The notes: generated by a model from the sequence alone, not told the origin. A stretch of DNA of 64,000 bases from Humulus lupulus (GCF_963169125.1 NC_084796.1:211733948-211797947), one strand, 5' to 3'; numbered from the stretch's first letter, positions 13,901 to 24,085 are shown. Translations and numbers: made by a program.

Positions 13901-14320
13901 GTCTCCAGCCACAAGCCAAGGTGTAACTGGAAAAGATAGACATGATAAATCCTGCCATAACTGAATCCGCTCCTGAATAGTGTTTCTACCATACACAAAC
14001 GTTAAACAGAATTCTCTACCCGAACACAAATCTTTAACATAAGCATGTATAAATTGATCACTGTCTTGTAAAACTTCCACTAACATAAAATTGAGCTACC
14101 AAACCAGTAAAATTCTACCTTCATTAGCAGTCCCTTTATAAAACTTCTAGCCAACAAATTGACTAGTCATCATCTCCTCCAATTTATTACCATGTAACTT
14201 GGTCTCTAGAAAAGCACCTATACCAATTTTATTCAAAATACAAAATGCACGAAGGGATCTCTGTTTTTCCCTTTTATATAGGCCTCGAACATTCCAGCTA
14301 AGAATGTTGTACTCCTCCAT
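10934..14320 (-). pseudogene. LINE ORF2: endonuclease, reverse transcriptase, zf-RVT
   Basis: ORF2 starts with an ATG at 14320 (MEEYNILSWNVRGL, the typical apurinic endonuclease start). The endonuclease runs to about 13620, with FLETKLHGNKL and VAGDFNSV. Reverse transcriptase covers about 12840-11640, with YRPIACCNTLYKCISK, KGLRQGDPISPLLFVLVMEY and the catalytic FADD box (LCFADDFVLFCKG near 12245), still intact. The 11572-10934 part is the zf-RVT domain (CLTCDMQQESHCHLFFNCQF). Everything from 14320 to 12850 is in one frame apart from stops near 14155, 14090, 13817 and 13613. A run of A's at 12850-12859 coincides with a frameshift, another lies near 11600, and a stop follows FAGRA near 11917. 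It copies element RNA by target-primed reverse transcription in live relatives; this copy cannot. Confidence 0.85.
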
Positions 14321-14555
14321 TTAAAGTCCTTGCTGTAGTGAATCCCAAATTTGTAACCCCCATTCTCTTATCTTGCAAAACACTATATGAGTTCTTCAAT
14401 TTATTCTAAGAATTAGGAGCTAAGTGCTTTACACCACCTATTCTTTTAGGAGTGATCCAATCTGCCTCATGTGCCTCTCTAGTGTCACATCTCTCCTTAC
14501 CCACAACTTCCTGACAGTTTTTGAAGACTTTACCAATGTCTGCATCAGGAGGATC

Positions 14556-15548
14556 TTATCTCAAATGTGAGTCATCTTTCTCCTTAGAAACCTCTTTCTG
14601 ATTGTCTTTTGAGACTACCTCATCAGCTAAACCAGTAGTAACTGATAAAGTTGTCAGATCAGTGAACTTTTGCTTAGTTTCTCCTTCAGTATTCCTTTCT
14701 TTCTGCCTCCAAACCTCACCCTGTTTTCTGTTACACAAAGCCTCAGTATGACCATAAACTCTGCAATGCTTACACTGAGTCGGAAACCATTCAAATTCCA
14801 GTAATTGTTCCATTAATTGACCTCTTCCATTCAAAAATTGAATGGACTTGGGAACCTCATCTGATATTTCAATCTCCACTAACACCCTAGCAAATTGCAT
14901 CATGGATTGATCTTTTGTTACTTTATCTACTAGTATTTGCTTACCAATGGTACTCATCAAAGCACTCAAACATTTAGTACCCCAGTATTGTAGCCCCAGA
15001 CCAGGCAACCTCACCCAAACAGGAACAGATTTTACTAACCTCATATCAGCTAAATCAGTTGTCCACAGTCTCACTATAACTGGTTTTCTATCGAAATGGA
15101 AAACACCTGCTTCCAACACCACATCTCGAGTAACTTCATCTCTGAATTTAACAAGAGTATACCCATCATTTAGTCTCGCAATCCTCTCAATACCAAGTCT
15201 ACCCCACATTCTCTTAATGAAGCCCTCAAACACTGCAAATGGGGGATTGGCACCAAGGACCATACACACCATTGCTGAATTCTAGAATGATGCTTCAACT
15301 TCAATCTCCTCCAAATCAACCTGAGTAATCCGTTGACCATCATGAATTAATGGCTCCTCAAATTTAAGTCGAGCTCCTCCTTGATTCGGTAACATTGCCC
15401 AAAAATTAGACCATTTATCTTTGGCCAGATTTTGAAAATCATTTCCAGGCTCTCCTTGATCACTCCATCTCACACCAGTCTCCTTCACCCCAGACTTTCC
15501 CGCACTCATATCCAAAGAAATCTTCCCTCCAATCTCAAGAAATTCCAT
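14556..15548 (-). pseudogene. LINE ORF1: DUF4283 RNA-binding protein with CCHC knuckle
   Basis: The ATG at 15548 opens MEFLEIGGKISLDMS and an 88-codon frame that stops near 15282. The main domain follows at 15272-14556 after a single interruption. It contains a DUF4283-type stretch (LNDGYTLVKFRDEVTRD, VPVWVRLPGLGLQYW) and a C-terminal zinc knuckle CKHCRVYGHTEALC (CX2CX4HX4C). ORF1 proteins of plant L1 elements bind the element RNA. The tail is charged and low in complexity. One break near 15282 separates the two parts; otherwise the frame is long and clean, so the copy is not very old. Confidence 0.8.
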
Positions 15549-15570
15549 GTTATGATTAGGCTAAGGATGT

Positions 15571-15878
15571 TTTCTATTTAGGTTGTGGCAGACAGAGAGA
15601 TTGGTTACCCTCGTGGGTTTGGATTCGTAACCTTTGTTGATCATCGAGCTATGGGCGATGCAATCAGTGATATGAATGGTCGGGAGTTAGATGGCCGAGT
15701 TATATCGATGAAAAAGACAAAGCCAAATTTGGGCGAGGAAGTTGCTAGTCTGGAATAAGACATAGACTATGTTCCAAGTGGAAGAAGACCACCTGGGCGA
15801 TCTGGCTCTGGTTCTGATTGCTTCAAGTGTGTTTGTCCTGGACATTTTGCTCATGAGTGCCATTTGGGTGTTAAATGA
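15571..15878 (+). pseudogene. RZ-1-type glycine-rich RNA-binding protein, 3' exon fragment
   Basis: A splice acceptor (TTTCTATTTAG, 15571-15581) is followed by an exon reading VVADREIGYPRGFGFVTFVD, then MNGRELDGRVISMKK. The RGFGFVTF stretch is the RNP1 motif of an RRM domain. Near the end is an intact zinc knuckle, CFKCVCPGHFAHEC (CX2CX4HX4C), and a stop at 15876-15878. This RRM-plus-knuckle pairing is that of plant RZ-1 proteins, nuclear RNA-binding and splicing-linked factors. One in-frame TAA at 15756-15758 breaks it and the upstream exon is missing. The retained acceptor shows it came from genomic DNA, not from a processed mRNA. The LINE on its left may have cut it. Confidence 0.75.
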
Positions 15879-15890
15879 TATAATTAGCTA

Positions 15891-16116
15891 TGTTAATTCT
15901 GGTCCAATTATGTTAATCATCTTCGTTATATTAGCTTCCTTTACGTAGAGGTCACATGTTATGTGTGGTCCCAGCTGCTTTTGGTATATACACTATTGTA
16001 CTCATCTTTTTTTTTAGGAATACAAAGTAGTCCCGGCTGCTTTTGGTATTTAATCTATTGTACTCATCTTTGAGGAATACAAAACTCTATTTCCATTCCT
16101 TCAGAAAATTCTATCA
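15891..16116 (+). repeat. 5' LTR of the first copia element
   Basis: It begins TGTTAATTCTGG and ends CTATCA, directly before the primer binding site. Inside is a tandem duplication of roughly 57 bp: the block starting GTCCCAGCTGCTTTTGG and ending AGGAATACAAA occurs twice in a row (about 15968-16083). The start is inferred from the TG and a typical length, since no 3' partner LTR is available. Confidence 0.55.
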
Positions 16117-16129
16117 TGGTATCAGAACA
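16117..16129 (+). other. Primer binding site, initiator tRNA-Met type
   Basis: TGGTATCAGAACA directly after the LTR. It differs by one base from the usual copia primer site TGGTATCAGAGC. Confidence 0.8.
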
Positions 16130-16141
16130 TTTACAACTCTA

Positions 16142-16852
16142 ATGGCCACCTCTCAAAGTACTATGGGGTCAACACTTTTCTCCCATGAGGAGACCACCCC
16201 TAACCCACCAGTACCAGATGTCTTTATACAGTCAACAATTACTCCAGTAATGGCTATACCCATTCTCTCATATACCTCCCAAACACTACCCACATTACTC
16301 TCTGTGAATCAACCAATTGCGGTCAAGCTTGATGAAAGTAACTTTGTGGTCTGGAAAACCCAAATGCTCAACATCATTATCGACAACGACTTGGAGGATT
16401 TCATCTATGGCACTCGTCCTTGTTCGGTCTCAACACGGCGAATTCGGTGAACCATGTAGTGCATCTTTGGCAGAAGTACAATAGACTTGTAATGAGCTGG
16501 ATCTATGCCTCTATCACTGAGTCAATGATAGGAAAAATTGTTGGGTGCACTATAGCCACTGAAATCTGGAATGCTTTGGAGCATATCTATGTAACAACAG
16601 CTTAATCTCGTCCCTTCGAGGTTCACACTTAGCTCCAAAATCTGAAGAAGGACGGACTTACAACTTTTGCCTATATTCAGAAATTTTGAGGGCTTTGTAA
16701 CATTTTGGCTTCCACATGTGAACCTCTCTCAAACATTGATCAGCTGATATACTTTTTGAATGGTTTGGGTAGAGAGTATAATGCCCATGTCACCCATATC
16801 CAAACTCAAGTAGACAATCCCTCAATGGAGGAGGTTTACAGTCTCTTACTGG
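16142..16852 (+). pseudogene. copia gag, 5' part (interrupted)
   Basis: The ATG at 16142 opens MATSQSTMGSTLFSHEE. A UBN2-type gag core follows: LDESNFVVWKTQMLNIII, a frame change near 16425, then WIYASITESMIGKIVG and IWNALEHIY. The sequence continues as YFLNGLGREYNAHVTHIQTQ up to EEVYSLLLAY, where the gag-only element is inserted at 16857. After that insert (21394 onward) the gag tail resumes with a knuckle-like CKICLK-VGHTSNICYH around 21634-21680. Several stops and shifts make it dead. Confidence 0.75.
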
Positions 16853-16857
16853 CCTAT

Positions 16858-18019
16858 TGTTGATGGAGAAATCTCATCAACGATTAAAGGTTAGAAAACT
16901 AAGATTTTTATACTAAGGGTAGCATAGAATCATGAGGAAATGACTTCAATCAATAGAAAAAACCAGAGCAACAATGGAACAAAGATCATGTATTTCTTAA
17001 ACGTCTCCTCATACACTCATTTTTCCAACCCCTTAACCTGAGGGGTTGAGGCCTATTTATAGCTGGGCTCTATTGGCCCTTGATACAAACAAGTCCCAGG
17101 AGATAGGAACGTATGCGGGTACACTGATAGTGCAGGGGCTCAGGGCGTAGTGGTGTCTGCCCTGACAATGCTAGAGTCGTGGCTCAGGACATAGTACTGT
17201 CGGCTCTGGTGTATGGTCGGGGGCGTTCAAGTGGCGCCACTACTCTTCGTACAAGTCCGTACTACCACTACTCCTCGAACATAGATGACAGGGCCACACC
17301 TCTGTTCCCTTCACAACCGTACATCTCGTGTTAGTACACGTGACCTGTACCTGGCCATCCTTATCAATCCCTGTCGATGCCTAATGTTCGTTTGACACCC
17401 CCCTTAGGTGTCCCCAAGCGTTCCTCGTGCCTAGGCCAAGGAGGCTTCAACCTATGTGTATCATGAGAAGCCAAGGTGCTAGGGGTCGAGGCTGACCTAC
17501 GCAGGTCAAATGGAGGCGAGGCTCGAGACATGGGCGGCGCAACGAGGCCACACCCTCGCATAGCGAGGCTGGCCCTCTTCCCCTAGGTGTAGACGAGGCT
17601 CGAGACATGGGCAGCGCGAGGAGGCCACACCCTCACATAGCGAGGCTGGCCCTCTCCTCCTATATGCAGGCGAGTCTCGCAAGGCATGGGGCACGCGTGA
17701 GGCAACAAGGCTGAACCCTCACAACCCTCGCATAGCGAGGGTGGTGTCCGTGTTGGTCAGCGGTTGGGGACCCTCGCATGGCGAGGGTGACTCCCTTAGC
17801 CCAAGTCCTCTTATACCACATGACGCCCTTGTCCCTTTGTGCATGTGGTAAACATCCCAGTGAGGCTCTCGCCCCCTTCGTCCTACTGACATGCGCGTCA
17901 TAGTTTCTAGGGTGCCTCGTAATGTAGAGGTTCTCTTGAGTGGAATTCACAAGGGAAGAATTCATACATTTAGAAGGGTAACTATTGACTATGGCTCTAG
18001 TCAATTTTTGGCATTCACA
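16858..18019 (-). repeat. 3' LTR of the gag-only element
   Basis: Read on the minus strand it starts TGTGAATGCC and ends with CA, matching 20190-21388 almost throughout. It is about 37 bp shorter than the other LTR, mainly because it lacks extra copies of a hairpin motif. Confidence 0.92.
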
Positions 18020-18032
18020 CTTGCCCCCCAGT
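18020..18032 (-). other. Polypurine tract
   Basis: On the minus strand CTGGGGGGCAAG lies directly before the 3' LTR start, the expected plus-strand priming site. Confidence 0.8.
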
Positions 18033-18261
18033 CTATTAGGAAGTCTTTAGGCTTCCTGGTAGACTCATATTAATGCTACACTCCCTATGCTCTGGTGGTA
18101 TTGCTAGGTGATCCGTGTCCGTTGGTGCACTTTGATTACTTGTAAGGATATGTTGACCCCTTGGGTCCTTGCTATCCTTTTATGTATTTTTGCGCGCGCT
18201 TTTTATTTTTATTTTTTTTGCGAGAAGCGTCCCTCTCGTCATTAGGCATAGTACTATTTTA

Positions 18262-18426
18262 GCAAGCGTCTTCTTTGAGATCTTTTTTGCAAGCGTCTTC
18301 GTTGAGACCCTTTTTTGGCAAGCGCCTTCTTTGAGATCCTTTTTGCAAGCGTCTACTTTGAGACCCTTTTTGTGAACGTCTACGTTGAGACCCTTTTTGC
18401 AAGCGTCTACTTTGAGACCCTTTTTG
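18262..18426. repeat. 27-bp minisatellite in the gag-only element
   Basis: Six tandem units of about 27 bp, each with GCAAGCGTCTACTTTGAGAC followed by a run of C/T. They lie between gag and the polypurine tract. Tat-lineage elements such as Retand and Ogre often carry tandem repeats here. Short open frames across it encode only the repeat and are not genes. Confidence 0.88.
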
Positions 18427-18529
18427 AAATTTTTGAGGTGATCTCCCCTCATGTCAGGACTTATATGGCTATATGGTCCTCGTCCAATTTTAAACTTCGT
18501 CAGCGACCCTTCTAGCATGACATCCCCTT

Positions 18530-20122
18530 CTATATTGACTCTTCAGACGTATTAGTAGTGGGATGACTGGAGGAAGGTTCGCTTTCTTCAACATGCGAGT
18601 CGTTATGGCCCTCTTCCACACGTATGTACTTGTGTGCTCTATTCGATCCCTCATTGGCTGGGGACTTTACATGGGACTCGCTATTTCCTGCCTTTAAGTT
18701 TGCATGGCCATCCTCCACGCAAATATACTTTTGCGCCGTCTCGTAGAAGTCATCTAGGTCAGTGACTTCCCTCTTGAGCATGTTATCCCAAAATTTGCTT
18801 CCCGGACGCACTCCGGCTGTGATGGCCATTTTTAATTCCCTGCGGGTCAAGCTCCCCACTTTGGCTGCCTCCATGTTAAACCTGTGGATGTAACCCTTCA
18901 GACTCTCATTTTCTCCTTGTTTTACATTGGTGAGGCTGGTGCCTGGCATTGTATAATCACGCACGGCGTGATGCTGTTGGAGAAACTCATCCGAAAACTG
19001 CTGCCAAGACCTGATGGATCCTGGGCGAAGTCTTTTGAACCATATGTATGCAGGTCCTTTCAATGTGACTACAAAACAGTGGCATCTAGCCCCGCTACTG
19101 ATCCCTCTTAACTTCATCAAGTCATTGAATGCGTCCAGATGGTACTTGGGGTCTGTGCTCCCCTCATAAGGGGTCATATGCGGCTCCTTGAAGTTGGCTA
19201 GGAGTCGGATGGCTTGGATCCCTTTAGTGAAGGGCGATTCATGATCGAACTCATCCTCGATGGTTTGTCCTCCGGGTGCGATGACAATCTTGCTCCACAG
19301 GCTCCTCGTCTCTGTATCGAGGCCTTGCCTCCTCTCCTTCAGGGAGTCTCTCAACATGGAGGGGTTGACATCTTCCTTTTCTTTGTCGTCTCGGGGGACA
19401 GTAGGAGGTGTAGTTCTCTTGTCTGCCCCTCCCTTGTTGAGCTCTTCTCGTAGATCTGAGGGCGTCCTCTTCGACGTGACCTTGACGTTGTTGTGAGAGC
19501 CAACATTGTTCCTCTGCCCGGCCCCCGGGGGTGGCCTCGAAGGCGCGGGATGCTCATGAGTCTTCACCCTGGGGGTATTACTGGTGGAGAGTCAAGTCCT
19601 CCCTTCGTCTACCGGAACAATGGTCTCTGCCCTCTCCTTACCTTTCTCTTTTCTTTTGGGCAGGGACACGCTTGACTTACTTTGCAATAGGCCTTTCGGC
19701 ACCTCTTGCATATTCTCTAGGATGGTCTCTAACCATTGGTTTCTACGGTGCAATTCTCGTATTTCCTCTTCATAAAACCGAGACTTAGAACTCGAGCTCA
19801 CGGAATGGACCCGGGGATGCTTATCATGTCTACGCATCAAGGGGCCCGGGTCCTGCCGGATGGAGTTCGGTACCTGCGATGATTGAGGGAGAGGGAACTC
19901 ACTGGCGTCCCCCGCTGGTGCGGTGGTCGCCCTTGGAGGATTTTCACCGGGCGGGATGGCTGGTGACGGGATCTCCCTACCACCTTCGTGAAATTCAGGA
20001 TCATCTAGGGGCTCCACATTCCTGGAGGGAGGAGGATCCCTCATTGAAGCCTTCAGCTGACCTCCATTAAGGTGGACCTCCACCTCTCGTGGCTCCTTAA
20101 GTTTCTTTGAACGTCTCGACAT
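18530..20122 (-). CDS. Gag polyprotein of the gag-only element (one in-frame stop)
   Basis: The ATG at 20122 (MSRRSKKLKEPREVEVHLNG) opens a 531-codon frame, broken only by one TGA at 19592-19594. The first 176 residues are Pro- and charge-rich, with a helical stretch around EEEIRELHRRNQWLETILEN. The second part holds the Retrotrans_gag domain, with PYEGSTDPKYHLDAFNDLM, AYIWFKRLRPGSI and LKGYIHRFNMEAAKVGSL. It ends at 18530 without a CCHC knuckle, unlike most Tat gags. Gag forms the virus-like particle. The TGA may be a methyl-C to T change (CGA to TGA), or could be read through. Otherwise the frame is clean over 1.6 kb, which fits recent activity. Confidence 0.8.
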
Positions 20123-20173
20123 TTCTTCTTGCTGGGATTAAAGGTAGAACAGTAGCTTGATACTAATCTTCAC

Positions 20174-20189
20174 ACAGACGGCGCCAAAC
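20174..20189 (-). other. Primer binding site (tRNA-Asp-like)
   Basis: On the minus strand TTTGGCGCCGTCTGTG follows the LTR. The TGGCGCCGT part is complementary to the 3' end of plant tRNA-Asp, as in Tat and Athila elements; the rest does not pair. Confidence 0.7.
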
Positions 20190-20384
20190 TGTTGACGGAG
20201 AAATCTCATCAACGATTAAAGGTTAGAAAACTAAGATTTTTATACTAAGGGTAGCTTAGAATCAAGAGGAAAGGACTTCAATCAATAGAAAAAACCAGAG
20301 CAACAATGGAACAAAGATCATGTATTTCTTAAACGTCTCCTCATACGCTCATTTTTCCAACCCCTTAACCTGAGGGGTTGAGGC

Positions 20385-20394
20385 CTATTTATAG
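20385..20394 (-). promoter_or_regulatory. LTR TATA box
   Basis: CTATAAATAG on the minus strand, about 200 bp before the end of the 5' LTR. The same box is kept in the other LTR near 17055. It fits the start of U3-R transcription for the gag gene. Confidence 0.65.
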
Positions 20395-20884
20395 CTGGGC
20401 TCTATTGGCCCTTGATACAAACAAGTCCCAGGAGACAGGAACGTATGCGGGTACACTGATAGTGCAGGGGCTCAGGGCATAGTGGTGTCTGCCCTGACAA
20501 TGCTAGAGTCGTAGCTCAAGACATAGTACTGTCGGCTCTGGTGTATGGTCGGGGGTGTTCAAGTGGCGCCACTACTCTTCGTACAAGTCCGTACTACCAC
20601 TACTCCTCGAACATAGATGACAGGGCCATGCCTCTGTTCCCTTCACAACCGTACATCTCATGTCAGTACACGTGACCTGTACCCGGCCATCCTAATCAAT
20701 CCCTGTCGATGCCTAATGTTCGTTTGACGCCCCCCTTATGTGTTCCCAAGTGTTCCTCGTGCCTAGGCCAACGAGGCTTCAACCTATGTGTATCATGAGA
20801 AGCCAAGGTTCTAGGGGTCGAGGCTGACCTACGCATGTCACATGGAGGCGAGGCTCGAGACATGGGCGGCGCAACGAGGCCACA

Positions 20885-21156
20885 CCCTCGCATAGCGAGG
20901 CTGGCCCTCTTCCCCTAGGTGTAGACGAGGCTCGAGACATGGGCAGCGCGAGGAGGCCACACCCTCGCATAGCGAGGGTGTCTCGCATAGCGAGGGTGTA
21001 TCGCATAGCGAGGCTGGCCCTCTCCTCCTATGTGCAGGCGAGGCTCGCAAGGCATGGGGCACGCGTGAGGCAACAAGGCTGAACCCTCACAACCCTCGCA
21101 TAGCGAGGGTGGTGTCCCTGTTGGTCAGCGGTTGGGGACCCTCGCATGGGCGAGGG
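20885..21156. repeat. Hairpin motif cluster CCCTCGC-ATA-GCGAGGG in the 5' LTR
   Basis: A 7-bp perfect stem with an ATA loop (or a small variant) occurs at 20885, three times in tandem at 20962-21013, at 21093 and at 21139. The 3' LTR has counterparts at 17553, 17629, 17725 and 17770, but only one unit where the 5' LTR has three. Function unknown. Confidence 0.85.
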
Positions 21157-21773
21157 TGACTCCCTTAGCCCAAGTCCTCTTATGCCACATGATGCCCTTG
21201 TCTCTTTGTGCATGTGGTAAGCAACCCAGTGAGGCTCTCGCCCCCTTCGTCCTATTGACATGCGCCTCATAGTTTCTAGGGTGCCTCGTAATGTAGAGGT
21301 TCTCTTGAGTGGAATTCACAAGGGAAGAATTCATACATTTACATGGGTAACTATTGACTATGGCTCTAGTCAATTTTTGGCATTCACACCTATGATGCTT
21401 GATTAAATCACCTAAACGTCGTGGATTCCCTTAACTCCCTTCAAGCAAATTTCACAAATCTTGCTCTCCAAAAACCCAGATCAAAACCAAGCTCTTCCTA
21501 TACACCCAGTCCCTAAACTCCATCGAATATGCCCTTTCACCCTCACCCTTCCAACCCTGTTCTTCCCAACCCCAAATCATCCCATTTCTCCTAACCTCAT
21601 TCATTTTGCCCAAATAGCCAAACCCGTCCTCGGTGCAAAATCTGTTTAAAAGTAGGGCATACTTCCAATATTTGTTACCATAGGCAAAATCTCCAGTACT
21701 AGCCCCTCCTCCTACATCTCGACCATTTAATGCCTTCCTTTCTTAACAAACTACCAGTCCTCATGTTGGGCAC

Positions 21774-21975
21774 ATGCCTTCTCCACTCCCTTCTGCTATG
21801 AGCACTTACTCAGATCCTAATTGGTATCTGGACTATGGAGCATCGCACCACTTTACTCCTGATTTGATCCTCCTAGAATGTGCTCAACAGTTTATAGGTT
21901 CTAAGCTAGTTACCATTGGTACTGATAAGAAGGCTATTATATCTCATTTTTGCTTTGCTATGTTACCAACCTATA
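21774..21975 (+). pseudogene. copia protease, N-terminal piece
   Basis: After the gag tail the reading continues as YSDPNWYLDYGASHHFTPDL, the retropepsin start of copia elements, with the catalytic DSG changed to DYG. It is cut at PTYM by the solo LTR at 21976 and resumes at 23096 as NSVLKLSHVYHSPS. Confidence 0.75.
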
Positions 21976-23090
21976 TGTAATGTCCCAAATTCGCTAATAA
22001 GGCTTAGTTCCTTGATTAATGTGCCAGGAAGGCAAAATAGGATTTTATGTGTTAATTGTGATTATACATGTGCGATTATGCGAATTATATGAGTTTATCA
22101 TGTTATCGTTGTTTATGCATGTTTAATTGTATTAAATGTGCTTATAGGCCTGATTCTATTAAAAATGGCATTTTCGTAATTTTGACACACTGAGGGTATA
22201 TTTGTAATTATACGTGTTATGTGATTGAGATCGCATTATTACGTGGATATATTTAGGTTGTTCGGCAGGAAACAACCCTTTTGAGAAATTTAGCGAATAA
22301 GTCACAACGGGGTCTAATACCCGGCTCGGGGTGACGCTAGGGGTACTTTAGTAACTTAGTACATTACCAGGGTTTACCGGGGATTGGGAATTTATTTGGT
22401 GATTATTTGGGTATGTCAGGATTCTAGGTATAATTTGAGGTTTAGTGGGAATTGGTGTCAAATGACCAAAATGTCCTTGGGGGCTTTGAGGATAGGCATA
22501 GTAGATAGAGTTATTTTAGTCTTTTACCAGGGGCATAGTTTAAGACTTAGTCACTAGAGTTCTGTAGAAGCTAAGGAATAAATGATAACAAAAAATAAAC
22601 TCAATCACCTCCTCTCTCTCTCTATCTCTTGAGGCACTTAGGGATTTTTGAATTTTTGGAGAAGGTTTCTAGGGAATTGTGGGCTTGGGCAAGGATTCGG
22701 ATTAGGAGGCATCTTGGGGGTCGTAAATCTAAGTTGAGGTAAGATCTGAACTCTATTTTGTTGTGAAATTCTGGCTAGGTTGTGGTGAACTTAAGTTTGA
22801 ACTCATGGTTAAGATTTTGGGTGGTGGTGAGATTTTAAGGTAGTTTCTGTTATTAATATGTTGCCTTTGATGTGTTTTTATGAGTTTAGAACACAATTTT
22901 GGGTTCAGTTGAGGTTTTGGAACTGATTTTAGGGGTTTTGGTTAAGAGGAAATAGCTGGAAAATGTTGGAAACCTAAGTTCGCGGGGTTGCGTCGTGGCG
23001 CTGTTCTTGGAGCATCGCGGCCTGCATGAACTCAGGGGCTTGGGTAGTTCTTTGTACACCTTAGCACCGCGGCGCTTGGTGGGTGTTACA
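21976..23090 (+). repeat. Solo gypsy LTR inserted in copia
   Basis: It begins TGTAATGTCCC like the LTR at 2170 and ends GGGTGTTACA. The flanks are exact CTATA duplications (21971-21975 and 23091-23095). No internal region is present, so a full element inserted and was later reduced by LTR-LTR recombination. It is shorter than the related 1.8-kb LTRs, so it may also carry a deletion. The copia protease reading continues across it. Confidence 0.9.
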
Positions 23091-23095
23091 CTATA

Positions 23096-24085
23096 ATTCT
23101 GTTTTGAAACTTTCTCATGTCTATCATTCCCCATCATTGTCTAAGAATCTTCTTAGTGTCTCTCAACTATGTGTTGATAATCATGCCTTCGTTAAATTTC
23201 ACCCTCATTGTTTTTATGTGAAACACCAAGTCACACATCAAATACTCCACACGGGTCATCTTGAGCATGGTATTTACAAAGTCACCAGTCCACTTTCTCA
23301 GTCATCTTCCACTCTTTTCATCTTTTTCACACCTCTACTCTGGATTCGGATGTGTGGCATTCTCGTTTAGGTTATCCAACCAAGGATGTTACTTGTAATG
23401 TTTTATCTAAATGCAATTTTTTTTCACTTTCAAAGCAGTCTAAATTTTCCTTTTGTACAACTTGCTAGCAAGCTAAGTCTCATAGGCTGCCTTTCCTTTG
23501 AGTGTATCTCGGGCTTCCAAGCCTTTTGAATTAATACACAGTGACTTATGGGGTCCTTCCCTTGTTTGTTCCATTGCTTGTGTTCGTTATTTCGTTTTGT
23601 TTATTAATGACTATTCTCGTTCTTGGTTATATCTTATTTCAACAAAAGATGAAGTGTTTCATGTCTTTAATACTTTTCACAAAATGGTGTCAACTATATT
23701 TAACACCTTCGTTCAACGTGTTCGCACAGATTGGGGAGGCGAGTTTCGTTCTCTCCACCCTTTGTTCTCTCATCATGATATCGTCCATGAATTGTCTTGT
23801 CCCCATACGCCTTCACAAAATGGGTGTGTTGAGCACAAGAATAGGCATGTAGTTGAAATAAGAATGCCCTTAATGGCTCATGCTTCTGTGTCTTTGGCCT
23901 ACTGTCCACATGCTTTCACCACCGCTGCCTACTTGATCGATAGGCTGCCAACAAAAGTGCTCCATAATGACAACCCATATTTTGTTCTGTATGGGAAACA
24001 ACCTCAGCTACTCCCACCTTCGTGTTTTTATCTGCGAATGCTTTCCCTTTCTCCGCCCATAAAATGCTCACAAACTTGAGTTTCG
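23096..24085 (+). pseudogene. copia protease end, GAG-pre-integrase and integrase
   Basis: The protease end (SLSKNLLSVSQLCVDNHAFV) leads into a GAG-pre-integrase stretch, with shifts near 23370 and 23480. The integrase core runs at 23498-24079: LIHSDLWGPS (first Asp), VRTDWGGEF (second Asp) and PSQNGCVEHKNRH (Glu), so the DDE triad is still present. Frame changes before and after it prevent a full protein. Confidence 0.78.

Larger units (their letters stand above)
10848..15560 (-). mobile_element. LINE (L1-type non-LTR retrotransposon), nearly full length
   Basis: On the minus strand the order is ORF1 (DUF4283 plus zinc knuckle), then ORF2 (endonuclease, reverse transcriptase, zf-RVT). It ends in a short poly-A at about 10850-10858, seen as T's on the plus strand. 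This is the plant L1 layout. The 5' end lies close to the ORF1 start codon near 15549-15560. I looked for a target duplication and found none convincing. ORF2 has a few stops and at least two frameshifts. Confidence 0.85.
16858..21388 (-). mobile_element. Gag-only (TR-GAG-like) non-autonomous LTR retrotransposon, Tat-related
   Basis: A complete 4.5-kb element on the minus strand. Its LTRs are 16858-18019 (3') and 20190-21388 (5'), and the flanks are exact duplications CCTAT (16853-16857 and 21389-21393). The interior has a primer binding site, one gag gene, a 27-bp minisatellite and a polypurine tract, but no pol. The gag is of the Tat type, so a Tat element probably supplies enzymes in trans. 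This architecture matches what has been called TR-GAG. The LTRs are very similar apart from repeat-number changes, so the insertion is fairly young. Confidence 0.9.
20190..21388 (-). repeat. 5' LTR of the gag-only element
   Basis: On the minus strand it starts TGTGAATGCCAAAAATTGAC and ends CCGTCAACA, next to the primer binding site. It carries a TATA box near its 3' end and the repeated hairpin cluster. Confidence 0.92.

Noticed and set aside
10840..15580. Target duplication around the LINE
   Set aside because: The sequence after the poly-A (TTTAATGGTCAAATC on the minus strand) has no match at the 5' end.
17364..18004. Several minus-strand open frames in the LTR (MRGCGLVAPP and others)
   Set aside because: They occur in both LTRs, follow the hairpin repeats, differ in frame between copies and have no domain.
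18180..18518. Lys-rich repetitive open frame (KGLKVDACKK repeats)
   Set aside because: It is the translation of the 27-bp minisatellite, which stays open because the unit length is a multiple of three.
20885..21156. CRISPR-like palindromic repeats
   Set aside because: The units lie within an LTR, spacing is irregular, there are no unique spacers of constant length, and this is a plant nuclear genome.
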